Shown: piece after piece, positions 26,127-34,410 of the stretch
Position numbering within the stretch: the first letter of the stretch is position 1
How the letters are laid out: every line of letters begins with the position of its first letter
NCBI RefSeq assembly: GCF_000428825.1
Contig: NZ_AUAR01000010.1
Span: 62,001-126,000, forward strand
Length of the DNA: 64,000 nucleotides
DNA from: Desulfomicrobium escambiense DSM 10707
GTDB lineage: Bacteria > Desulfobacterota > Desulfovibrionia > Desulfovibrionales > Desulfomicrobiaceae
Direction: 5' to 3'
Program-made: the position numbers and the translations under genes
Notes under the pieces: generated by a model
Database searches by the model: none
What the model saw: only the letters and a program-made list of their open reading frames with translations
What the model was told of the DNA's origin: nothing

Positions 26127-26978
26127 TTACCGGGTGAAGATGGCCTGGATGTCCGGGGCCGAAGCGATGTTGTCGCCCAGGGGCTGGGACAGGGTCCGGA
26201 CGGACTGCTCCGGCGCCCACACGATCTTCTCCCCCGGAGCGGGCAGGGCGGGGATGGTCACGGTGTGCACGTTCTTGCCCTTGGTGAAGGCGCGCACCCA
26301 CAGCACCCGGTTGTCCCGCAGGTACAGCCCCGAGTAGCCGGGGCCTTCGCCCGAGCCCAAAATGATGTCGAACACGGGCTCGGCCTTGTCGATGAAGGCG
26401 TTTTCCCGCGCCGCGCCCCAGGTGCTCACGCCGATGACGAGGTTGAACTTTCCCTTGGCCCGCAGATTCCGGGCGTAGTCGACCAAGCGCTCCTCCATGG
26501 CCGGGTCGGTCCTGCCCGAGTCGGGGAAGAGGACGAAGGCCAGCCGCCCGCCGGGCACGTTCCGTTCGACCAGGGCCGGTTCGTCGAGGGGGGCCTGCCA
26601 CGTGCGCGCGGGGCGCACTTTCGTTCCGTTCAGCACAGCAGCGTCGGCCGGGCTCAGCAGGAAGATGTCGTAACCCAGCATGCCGTAGGCCTGCTTGAGC
26701 TGTTCCACGGCCGCCGGATGCCGGTCGCCCTCGGTGCCGGGGACGGCGAATTCGTATCCGCCGTCGATGAACACCGCGCCGCCGTTCTCACGGACGGTCT
26801 TGAAGAAGGTGGCCCGCCGGGCCAACCCGCCGTAGGACTTGCCCCCTCAGGAGGGGCAGGGCGAGTGCTCGCCGTAGGTGTTGGCGGTGAAGACCAGGGC
26901 GGTTTCGGTCCCGGCCGTGGCGGAAAGGGGGGCGGCCGCCATGACCATGAGCAGCGCAGCGAGGAGGAGGTGTTTCAT
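26127..26978 (-). CDS. UshA-like periplasmic selenoprotein (in-frame UGA = Sec44)
   Basis: Read from the ATG at 26978, the gene encodes a signal peptide (MKHLLLAALLMVMAAAPLSA), then VFTANTYGEHSPCPS, an in-frame TGA at 26849-26847, and GGKSYGGLARRATFFKTVR, continuing to a normal stop at 26127: 283 residues if UGA is decoded. The frame on both sides of the TGA is conserved in style and belongs to the 5'-nucleotidase/UshA-like metallophosphatase group, in which a selenoprotein branch is known. The TGA makes a CPSU (CxxU) motif, and a hairpin lies at the expected distance (26824-26810). Without readthrough the product would be only a 43-residue stub. Substrate unknown; a redox or metal-bound periplasmic role is inferred from CxxU. 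It follows the MinD-like gene by eight bases, with a weak ribosome site. Confidence 0.8.
26810..26824 (-). promoter_or_regulatory. Candidate bacterial SECIS hairpin
   Basis: On the minus strand TGGCCC-GGC-GGGCCA forms a perfect six-base-pair stem with a three-base loop beginning with G. The stem starts 22 bases, and the loop 28 bases, after the UGA. Known bacterial SECIS elements have a short apical loop with an early G located about 16-37 bases after the UGA, so geometry and loop base both fit. GC-rich sequence makes chance hairpins common. Confidence 0.5.
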
Positions 26979-26986
26979 GGGCGTGT

Positions 26987-27793
26987 TCACATGTTTGATT
27001 TGAGGATGGGGCTGCGGGAGATGAGGTCCCGCAACCGGTCGCGGCGCTCCAGAATCTTGCGGGCGATCTCGCGGATGTCCTGGGCGGCCTGGCAGTTGGG
27101 GGCGAATTTGAGCAGTGGCACCTGGTGCCGCACGGATTCCGTGACCATGGGGTCGCGGTGGACCGCGCCAAGAAAGTTGACGGGCAGGTTCAGGAAATGC
27201 TCGCAGGCCTGGGACAGCCGGGTGAAGGCGTTCTTGGCCTCCTTGTCGGACTCCGCCATGTTGACGACGATCTGGAAGTTGCGAATCTGATGCTGGGTGC
27301 AGAGCACCTTGATGAGGGCGTAGCTGTCCGTCAGTGACGTGGGCTCGGGCGTGATGACCACGATGCGCTCCTGCGGCATGGCCGCAAAGGACAGCACCGT
27401 GGGGCTGATGCCCGCCCCGAGGTCCAGGAGGAGGAAGTCGTACTGCCGGAAGAGCGCGTCGAGCTTGTCCAGGAGCAGACTCTGCACGTCCTCGTCCAGT
27501 TCGACCAGTTCGGCCACGCCCGAGGCCGACGGCAGGAAGACGAACCCGTCCTTGGCCAGGGGCACGACCACGCTCTCTGCGCTCGTGCCGGCCAGGAGGT
27601 CCTGGATGTTCTTCTCAGGTGAAAGGCCCAGCAGGACGTCGAGGTTGGCCAGGCCCAGGTCCGCGTCCAGCAGGACCAGGGTCTGCCCCAGTTCGTGCAG
27701 GGCGAAGCCCAGGTTCAGTGTCAGGTTGGTCTTGCCCACGCCGCCCTTGCCGCTGGCCACGGAAATGCTGAAAGTCTTGTTCGAGTCGGTCAT
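26987..27793 (-). CDS. MinD/ParA-family ATPase (FlhG/YlxH-like)
   Basis: A 268-residue deviant-Walker ATPase: SVASGKGGVGKTNLTLNLGFAL, then LLDADLGLANLDVLLGL and the second acidic motif FLLLDLGAGISP. The pattern (LGLANLDVLLG, VVNMAESDKEA) is closest to FlhG-type flagellar number regulators, but no flagellar genes are nearby, so the partner FlhF is elsewhere or the role differs. Starts one base past the GGDEF stop, making a coupled c-di-GMP/positioning pair. A C-terminal amphipathic tail (RRDRLRDLISRSPIL) may be a membrane-targeting helix. Confidence 0.85.
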   Translation of the reverse strand: MTDSNKTFSISVASGKGGVGKTNLTLNLGFALHELGQTLVLLDADLGLANLDVLLGLSPEKNIQDLLAGTSAESVVVPLAKDGFVFLPSASGVAELVELDEDVQSLLLDKLDALFRQYDFLLLDLGAGISPTVLSFAAMPQERIVVITPEPTSLTDSYALIKVLCTQHQIRNFQIVVNMAESDKEAKNAFTRLSQACEHFLNLPVNFLGAVHRDPMVTESVRHQVPLLKFAPNCQAAQDIREIARKILERRDRLRDLISRSPILKSNM

Positions 27794-27794
27794 G

Positions 27795-28649
27795 TCAGTC
27801 CCTGTCCTCCCCGGTTTGCGGGGACGGAGCGAAGAATGAGGAGAAAAGGAAGCGCTTCTCGTTCTGGTGGACCAGGGAGCGGTCCTCGCCCAGGGAGAGG
27901 TCCAGAATCGGGGCGGTCTCGATGCGGTTCTTGCCCGCCCGCTTTGCGCGGTACATGGCCTGGTCCGCCTCCTCCATCAAGAGGGTCGCGTCCGGGACCT
28001 GCCGGCCGCGATAGCTGGCCACGCCCATGGACATGGTCACGGACAGCGCCGCATCGCCGCAGTGGATTCGGGACGAGATGATCGCGGCCTGAATCCGCTC
28101 CATCAGTTTGCAGGCCCGGAGCAGACCTGTTCCGGGCAGGAGAATGGCGAACTCCTCGCCGCCGATGCGGGCCGTCGTGTCGATCAGGCGCGTCTCGGCC
28201 TGCAGGACCGAAGCGATGGCCTTCAGCACCGTGTCCCCGCAGATGTGGCCGTAGGTGTCGTTAACGGCCTTGAAGTCGTCGAGGTCCATGACGCACAGCG
28301 TCAGCGGCGTTCTGAATCGGCCGCTGCGCTCCACCTCCAGGGCCATGGCCTGGTCGAATCCCCGGCGGTTGACCAGTCCGGTCAAAGGGTCCTGGCCCTG
28401 CAAGGTCGCCAGTTCCTCCATGTGCCGCTTGAGTTCCGCTAGCGCGGGGTACGCGCCGTCGTTCAGGGGCAGTACGAACCACTGCTCCATCCGTTTGCGC
28501 CTGAGCACCTGGGGCCAGGCCGGGTCCGAGCGGATCAGCCGGACCAGGGCCGAGACGTCCCCGCTCGTGGCGTGCAGCCGCAGCTCCCGTTCCAGGGTCT
28601 CCAGTTCGCCCAGGAGCGCCTCGTCCGAGGGCAGGTCAGGCAGAAGCAT
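27795..28649 (-). CDS. GGDEF diguanylate cyclase
   Basis: 284 residues. The N-terminal approximately 115 have no recognised sensor domain. The GGDEF domain runs from about 118 (DPLTGLVNRRGFDQAM) with the active-site loop ARIGGEEFAILLPG, so it should be catalytically active. An RxxD-type inhibitory site is not evident. It overlaps the 3' end of prfB by 14 bases with no clear Shine-Dalgarno of its own, so it is probably made by translational coupling. It sits with a PilZ protein and a MinD-like ATPase, a local set of signalling genes. Confidence 0.88.
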   Translation of the reverse strand: MLLPDLPSDEALLGELETLERELRLHATSGDVSALVRLIRSDPAWPQVLRRKRMEQWFVLPLNDGAYPALAELKRHMEELATLQGQDPLTGLVNRRGFDQAMALEVERSGRFRTPLTLCVMDLDDFKAVNDTYGHICGDTVLKAIASVLQAETRLIDTTARIGGEEFAILLPGTGLLRACKLMERIQAAIISSRIHCGDAALSVTMSMGVASYRGRQVPDATLLMEEADQAMYRAKRAGKNRIETAPILDLSLGEDRSLVHQNEKRFLFSSFFAPSPQTGEDRD

Positions 28650-29746
28650 GGAGGTGGAGGAGGTAATTGTGGATGAATGCGTCGATGTTGCCGTCGAGCA
28701 CCGCGTCGACATTGCTCGTCTCCGTGCCCGTGCGGTGGTCCTTGACCAGCCGGTAGGGCTGCAGCGTGTAGGTCCTGATCTGGGAGCCGAAGGCGATGGC
28801 GCCCTTGGCCACGTACTCGGCCTGCCGTTCGCTCGCGATCTTCTGCAGTTCCAGTTCGTAGAGGCGGGCCTTGAGGACTTTCATGGCCGCCTCCTTGTTC
28901 TTGTGCTGGGACTTCTCGTTCTGGCACTGGGCCACCAGCCCCGTGGGGATGTGCGTGATGCGCACGGCCGAGTCCGTGGTGTTGACGGACTGACCGCCGG
29001 GTCCGCTGGAGCGGAATATGTCCACGCGGATGTCCTCGTCGCGGACCTCGATCTCGATGTCCTGCCCCGCGTCGGGGTAGACGTCCACCGAAGCGAAGGA
29101 GGTGTGCCGCCTGCCGCTGGAGTCGAAGGGCGAGATGCGGATCAGGCGGTGCGTCCCCTTCTCGCCCTTGAGCTGGCCGTAGGCGTAGGGGCCGTGGATG
29201 TGCAGGGTCACGCTCTTCACGCCGGCCTCGTCGCCGGGCAGCAGGTCGAGGAGTTCGACCTTGAAGCCCGTGCGCTCGGCGAAGCGGCGGTACATGCGCA
29301 GGAGCATCTCCGCCCAGTCCTGGGACTCGGTGCCGCCGGCGCCGGGATGTATCTCCAGGATGGCTTCGCTGACGTCCTCGGGGTCGCTCAGCAGGGTGCG
29401 CATCTGCGCCCCTTCGAGCTTGGACTCCATTTCCGTCAGGGCGTCCTCCAGGGCGTGGAGCATCTCCTCGGTCTGCTCGGCCGCGGCCATTTCCAACCAC
29501 TCCTGGGCGTTGTCGCGGGCGCGGGCCAGGTCTTCCCATTCACCCACGCGGCTTTCGAGCTGGGTCTTCTCCTGCAGGACCGGGGTCAGCAGGTCGGGCT
29601 TGTCCCAGACTCCGGGCGTGGAGAGCTGTTTTTCGATCTGCGCCAGGCGCTCCTTGTGGCCGCGAAGGTCAAAGACGCCTCCAGAAGTCGGTGAAGCGTT
29701 CGTCGAGCTGGGCTGCCTTGGCCTTGAGTTCCGAATATTGCAACAT
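28636..29746 (-). CDS. prfB: Peptide chain release factor 2, with programmed +1 frameshift
   Basis: Release factor for UGA and UAA. A 25-codon first frame (MLQYSELKAKAAQLDERF...) starts at the ATG at 29746 and ends at an in-frame TGA (29671-29669). The rest continues in the +1 frame (FDLRGHKERLAQIEKQLST). The GGQ motif is in SSGPGGQSVNTTDSAVR and the RF2 specificity tripeptide SPF is in ISPFDSSGRRHTS. The combined product is about 369 residues, normal for RF2. Frameshifting lets RF2 limit its own synthesis, since it needs UGA to be poorly terminated. It begins 13 bases after the lnt stop. Confidence 0.96.
29668..29682 (-). promoter_or_regulatory. prfB: prfB programmed frameshift site
   Basis: Minus strand reads GGAGG (29682-29678), CGT, CTT TGA C. 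The internal Shine-Dalgarno, slippery CTT and stop TGA are at the spacing of the conserved RF2 element, so the ribosome shifts +1 from CTT to reach the main frame. Stimulated when RF2 is low. Confidence 0.95.
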
Positions 29747-29759
29747 GGTGTGTGTCCGA

Positions 29760-31322
29760 TCAGTGTCGTTTTCTGCCCCACTTGAGCCAGGCCAGGGTCA
29801 GCAGGACCAGGCCCAGGATGGGGAAGGTGGTGTGGATCAAAAGCATATGCTCGTGGTAAAAGGTCGTCTCTGTCAAGAGCGGCACGGCCGGGTCGTGCAC
29901 AACCAGCGTGGCGAAAAGTTCCGAGGCTCCCTTGAGGCTCCCGTCGGGGCCGATGACGACGCTCACTCCCGTGTTCGTTGCGCGGATGATGGCGCGGTTC
30001 TGCTCCACGGCGCGCAGCACGGCCATGTGCAGGTGCTGCAGCGGGGCCGAGGAGCGCCCGAACCAGGCGTCGTTGCTGATGTTGACGAGCACGTTGGCCC
30101 CTGCCTCGACCCTGGCCTGGGCCAGTTCCGGGAAGATGGCCTCGTAGCAGATCAGAAGGCCCATGGCCATGGTGCCCGATGACAGGGGCGCGGAGTTGAT
30201 GCCCGGCCGGAACTCGAACTGTCCCGGCACCAGCTTGGTGATGAAGGGCAGCCACTCACCCAGGGGTACGTACTCGCCGAAGGGCACCAGGTGCTCCTTG
30301 TCGTACCAGGAGACGACCTCGCCCCCCCGGTTCAGCAGGTAGGCGCGGTTGTGCAGCACGAACTGGGGGGCGCCGGGCTCCGTGGGCACGGAGTAGGCCG
30401 GGGATCCGGCCAGAAGCGGCACGCCTGCCTGCTTCACGGCTGCACGCACGGCGGTGGAGAAGTCCGACGGATCCTGGAAATAGAACGGCATGGCTGTCTC
30501 GGGCCAGACGACGAGATCCGGAGCGCTGCGTTCCACAGCTTCCCGGGTGAGTTTCACGTAGGTCGACAGGATCGAGGCCTGCAGGCTTTCGTCCCATTTG
30601 AGGCTCTGGTCGATGTTGCCCTGGATCATGCCGACCGACGCCGTGCCCACGGGTTCGGCCGGCGTGCGCAGGTAGGCCGGCAGCAGGCACAGGGCCAGGA
30701 GCGGCAGGAAGGCCAGGCCGGTGCGTAGGCGACCAGACGCCAGGACGTGCCCCATGGCGGCGACGACTCCGGACAGGCCGAAGCCGCCGATCCAGGCGGA
30801 CAGTCCCAGCGTCGCCGGCCACGGGGCCAGGGCCGAGGCCAGGGTGATCCAGGGGAAGCCCGTCAGGAGATGGTTGCGCGCCAGTTCCAGCGACGCCCAG
30901 AGGAGCCCGCCCAGCAGCACGGCCAGGGGCGTGTGCAGCCGCGTGCGGACCACGTACATGGCCACGCAGAAGAGCCCGGCGTAGGCGGCCAGCACGGCGC
31001 CGACAAGGACCGGGCAGGGCAGGGCCAGGGCCCAGGGCAGGCCGCCGAAGTCGTGGACCGGAATGGCCAGCCAGTAGAGGCTGGCCGCGTACCCGGGCAG
31101 CGCGGTCAGCAGGCCCGTGCGGAAGGCGTGGCCGTAGCCCCGCGCCCTGGACGTCGCGAGGATCAGGGCCGCCGGCAGGAGCAGGACTGCCGGCGGGAAA
31201 TGCGCCAGGGGGTTGGCGAAGCCGAACCACGCGCCGATGAGCGCCAGGCCCGCCGGTCCGAAACGGTACAGGAAGGAATCAGGACGGCTTGGTGACGAGA
31301 ACCCACTGGATCTGTTTGACAT
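29760..31322 (-). CDS. lnt: Apolipoprotein N-acyltransferase
   Basis: A 520-residue inner-membrane enzyme acylating the N-terminal Cys of lipoproteins. The first 230 residues hold several membrane helices, then a nitrilase domain follows: catalytic Glu in DLVVWPETAMPF, Lys in WYDKEHLVPFGEYVP and Cys in MGLLICYEAIFPE. One C-terminal helix follows. Its ATG is inside corC (44-base overlap), preceded by AAGGA, so the pair is coupled, a common arrangement in proteobacteria. Confidence 0.95.
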   Translation of the reverse strand: MSNRSSGFSSPSRPDSFLYRFGPAGLALIGAWFGFANPLAHFPPAVLLLPAALILATSRARGYGHAFRTGLLTALPGYAASLYWLAIPVHDFGGLPWALALPCPVLVGAVLAAYAGLFCVAMYVVRTRLHTPLAVLLGGLLWASLELARNHLLTGFPWITLASALAPWPATLGLSAWIGGFGLSGVVAAMGHVLASGRLRTGLAFLPLLALCLLPAYLRTPAEPVGTASVGMIQGNIDQSLKWDESLQASILSTYVKLTREAVERSAPDLVVWPETAMPFYFQDPSDFSTAVRAAVKQAGVPLLAGSPAYSVPTEPGAPQFVLHNRAYLLNRGGEVVSWYDKEHLVPFGEYVPLGEWLPFITKLVPGQFEFRPGINSAPLSSGTMAMGLLICYEAIFPELAQARVEAGANVLVNISNDAWFGRSSAPLQHLHMAVLRAVEQNRAIIRATNTGVSVVIGPDGSLKGASELFATLVVHDPAVPLLTETTFYHEHMLLIHTTFPILGLVLLTLAWLKWGRKRH

Positions 31323-32094
31323 CGGCTTCCTTGATGAGAAACGTGTGACCCTGCAGCTCCAGGGATTCGCCGGCTTCGGGGACGCGGCCGAGCTGTTCGC
31401 TGATGTATCCGCCGACGGTCTCGACCTGTTCGGACTCGAGCCGGATGGAGCATTCCTCGAAGAGGTCCTCCAGGCTCGTTCGTCCGGAAACGAGATAGGA
31501 ACCGTCCTCTGCGGGCTGGATTTCCTCGGGGCGGACGGGGTCGTATTCGTCCTCGATGTCGCCGACGATTTCCTCCAGGACGTCCTCCAGGGTCAGCAGG
31601 CCGGCTGTTCCGCCGTACTCGTCCAGGACGATGGCCATGTGCTGCTTGTTGGTCTGGAAGTCCAGGAGGATGTTTTTGACGTTCTTGGTCTCCGGGATGA
31701 AATAGGGGGTACGCAGGACCTCGCTCATGCTTTCGGGGTGCTCGGCGCCCACGAAGAAGCGCAGGAGTTCCTTGCAGTGCAGGATGCCGACGATCTGGTC
31801 CTTGGTCTCCTTGTAGACGGGCATGCGCGAGTGCCCGCTCTCGAAGAATTTCGTGGCGACCTCGGTGATCGTCTCGTCGATTTCCGCGCAGACGATATCC
31901 GTGCGGGGGATCATGATTTCGTATGCCTGTTTGTCATCGAGCTGCAGCACGTTCAGAAGCATGGACATTTCGTCGTTCTGCAGTTCGCCGTCGTTCTTGG
32001 CCTCCTGGATCGCCTCTTCGAGATGGCATTCACCCCTGCGCGAGAAGAGGCGCCGTAGCGCGGTCCAAAGTCGACTGTCCGAGCCCTCATCCAT
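31279..32094 (-). CDS. corC: CorC/HlyC-type CBS-domain protein
   Basis: 271 residues: a short N-terminal arm, a CBS pair ([29 protein letters not shown]; the second beginning [12 protein letters not shown] with [20 protein letters not shown]) and a C-terminal CorC_HlyC transporter-associated domain ([20 protein letters not shown]). The protein is soluble, without the DUF21 membrane part. It is linked to Mg2+/Co2+ efflux or envelope integrity in relatives; the precise role is open. Overlaps lnt. Confidence 0.9.
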   Translation of the reverse strand: MDEGSDSRLWTALRRLFSRRGECHLEEAIQEAKNDGELQNDEMSMLLNVLQLDDKQAYEIMIPRTDIVCAEIDETITEVATKFFESGHSRMPVYKETKDQIVGILHCKELLRFFVGAEHPESMSEVLRTPYFIPETKNVKNILLDFQTNKQHMAIVLDEYGGTAGLLTLEDVLEEIVGDIEDEYDPVRPEEIQPAEDGSYLVSGRTSLEDLFEECSIRLESEQVETVGGYISEQLGRVPEAGESLELQGHTFLIKEADVKQIQWVLVTKPS

Positions 32095-32145
32095 AAATAC
32101 GTCGTCCTCCCAAAATCAGGTTTCAGAGTGAAAAACGTCTGGCCT

Positions 32146-33192
32146 CTAAACGATTTCGCGTTCCCGGTAAAGCTCCAGATGCCGCTTGAAAACCCAGGTG
32201 ACCAGCTCGTCGATGCCGTTCTCGGGCTCGATCTTGACCCAGTCGATGGTCTCGCTGCCGTCCGAGGAGCAGCACTCCACGAACTCGTAGCCGAGCATGT
32301 ACTGGCCGTTGTCCAGGTCCTGCGTCTTGGTGCGCAGGCGCGCGGCCAGGAAGTAGGGGGGGACGGACAGGCCGCCGACGGGTTCGAGCTCCAGGCGCAT
32401 GAAGAGCACGGGGTGCTTGGACACGAAATCCTCCAGCCCCGCGTAACGCGTCGGGTCGAAGGACAGCTTGATGCCGCCGCCCGAGAGATCCAGCACGTGC
32501 ATCCCGGCGTGCTCGCCGCGGATGTACGTGGCCAGGGGCGCGGGCCATTTCTGCGGGTCTGGCTCGAAATGAAAGGAACCGTCCTCGGCGGCGGGCCAGA
32601 CCCGGAAATCCTTGATGTCGCGCGGCGGCAGTTCCAGGCGCAGGTGGCGGCGCTTCTGGCCGAGTTCCACCCTGGGCGGGATTTCGAGCACCAGATGATG
32701 GAACTCCCCCTTGCGGTGCACGGCCTTCACCTCGGACACGAAGGTGTAGAAATAGGGTTCCCTGTTTTCGCGCGGGATGCGGAAGTAGCAGGCCATGAGC
32801 CTGCCGATCCAGCTGGACGACGGCGTCACGCCCAGCGGCATCTCGAGGGTGACGCCGTCGGGGGCGAGATCGACGAGGGAACAGGAGATGGTCTGGCGGG
32901 AGGCGGCGATGGGGTGGAAGCTCGCGTCCACGCGGCTGCGCATGAGCAGGGCCTGTTCGAGGATGGCCGAGATTTCTCGCGGGGCCGTGGTGATCCCGGA
33001 CCGCTGCCTTCCGCCGTTCGCACCCCCGCGACGCCGCCACAGGGCGTAGCCCAGGAAGGCCGCCGCCACCAGCGCCGCCGTGGTCATGAGGAAGCTGCCC
33101 TCCGGCTGGTGCCCGCCGGGTTCCATCGCGTTGGCGGGAAACTGTCGCATCAGGCCGTCTGTCGAGGCCTGGAGAAAGTTGAGGTCGATCAT
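32146..33192 (-). CDS. Membrane-anchored PilZ domain protein
   Basis: 348 residues with a single transmembrane helix near 36-52 (TTAALVAAAFLGYALW). A flagellar-brake-type N-terminal region follows, then a PilZ domain with the c-di-GMP-binding motif GQKRRHLRLELP and VLDLSGGGIKLSF (RxxxR-like and DxSxxG). It should respond to c-di-GMP, fitting the GGDEF gene downstream. It begins the minus-strand series reaching down to dapA; the spacing to corC is 51 bases. Confidence 0.8.
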   Translation of the reverse strand: MIDLNFLQASTDGLMRQFPANAMEPGGHQPEGSFLMTTAALVAAAFLGYALWRRRGGANGGRQRSGITTAPREISAILEQALLMRSRVDASFHPIAASRQTISCSLVDLAPDGVTLEMPLGVTPSSSWIGRLMACYFRIPRENREPYFYTFVSEVKAVHRKGEFHHLVLEIPPRVELGQKRRHLRLELPPRDIKDFRVWPAAEDGSFHFEPDPQKWPAPLATYIRGEHAGMHVLDLSGGGIKLSFDPTRYAGLEDFVSKHPVLFMRLELEPVGGLSVPPYFLAARLRTKTQDLDNGQYMLGYEFVECCSSDGSETIDWVKIEPENGIDELVTWVFKRHLELYREREIV

Positions 33193-33332
33193 CGTTTCAA
33201 GCTCGGTGGAGGTTGTTCCGGACGGCGGTCCGGCTTTTCGCCCATGGACACGTCTTCATCGTCTACATGAAGGTCGGCCGAAGAGAAAGAGGCCATCCGG
33301 CCGTCCTCCGGATTCGTCCGCTGTCCGGCATA

Positions 33333-34214
33333 TCAGAGCAGGGAGGGCATGGGGCCGGGGCCTGAAGCGTCCAGCACGCCGCAGCCCAGCAGTTCGTCGA
33401 GTTCGGCCAGCAGGGCGTCCCGGTCGCGGGGCAGCCGTCCGGCCATGGGCAGGACGTTCGACCCGTGGTCCGCCCGGAAGACCGTGCGCCGCAGTTCGAG
33501 GCCGGCCAGGATGGCGCGCGTCTCGCGCACGGCCTCTTCCTCGGTCAGCTGCCGGAATCGGCCGCTTTCGATGCGCCGTTCAAGGGGTGTGCCCGGCACC
33601 GGGACCAGCCGCAGGAACGACAGCAGGTCGGGCTGCATGGCGTTGACGGCCGCGGCGGTCTCCCGCGCGTGGACTGCGGACAGGTCCCGCCCGCCGAGTC
33701 CCACGAGCACCATGGCCGACACGGCCAGGCCCGCCTGCCGGGCCCGCTTGCAGCCCCGAACCATGTCCTCGACGCTTCCGGCCTTGGCCATGTTCGCGAG
33801 CACCTGCGGGGAGCCGCTTTCCAGACCCAGGTAGAGGGTGTGCAGGCCCGCGCGCTGCAGACCGGCGAGTTCGGCGTCCGTTTTTGCCGCCAGGGCCTGG
33901 CCCGAGGCGTAGCAGTTGACGCGGGCCAGGCGCGGAAAGGCGGCACGCAGCCTGTCGAGAATGAAGGCGAGGGTCGGCGCGGACAGGGCCAGGACGTCGC
34001 CGTCGGCCAGGAAGACGCGCCGGGCGTCGGGCCGAAGCTTGGCCGCCTGCGCGACGGCCATCTCGATCTCGGCCGTGCCGTGCTCGCGGTAAGGCACGCC
34101 CCGGTACATGGCGCAGAAGGCGCAGGAGTTGTGAGGGCAGCCGTCGGCCACGCGGATGAGAACGCTGGCGGCTTCGGCCGGGGGGCGGAACATGGTGTGT
34201 CCGGAATTCGTCAT
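33333..34214 (-). CDS. Radical SAM protein (Elp3/HemN-type barrel)
   Basis: A 293-residue 4Fe-4S enzyme. The cluster motif near the N-terminus is CPHNSCAFC (Cx4CxxC), followed by MYRGVPYRE. Conserved barrel strands include LHTLYLGLESGSPQVL and ADGDVLAL. Substrate unknown; the family is broadly distributed in anaerobes without an assigned reaction. The start is uncertain (34214, or a GTG at 34244); there is no clear ribosome-binding site. Divergent from the DUF2868 gene. Confidence 0.8.
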   Translation of the reverse strand: MTNSGHTMFRPPAEAASVLIRVADGCPHNSCAFCAMYRGVPYREHGTAEIEMAVAQAAKLRPDARRVFLADGDVLALSAPTLAFILDRLRAAFPRLARVNCYASGQALAAKTDAELAGLQRAGLHTLYLGLESGSPQVLANMAKAGSVEDMVRGCKRARQAGLAVSAMVLVGLGGRDLSAVHARETAAAVNAMQPDLLSFLRLVPVPGTPLERRIESGRFRQLTEEEAVRETRAILAGLELRRTVFRADHGSNVLPMAGRLPRDRDALLAELDELLGCGVLDASGPGPMPSLL

Positions 34215-34410
34215 GGCGTCGTCCGGGCCGTGCGGCCGCGGCAACGGCGGCGCATGGCCATTTTCGGGGATTGATCCCGGTGGGACGCTGGAAGTCGCCG
34301 CCCTGCCGGCAGGCCAGTGCTAGCGGTTCGCACGTGTGTTGACAAGGTCCGGCCGGCGCGCCTTCTCCTGCTTTTGCCAACCCGCCCCGGTGCTGGTATG
34401 GCTGACCGTC

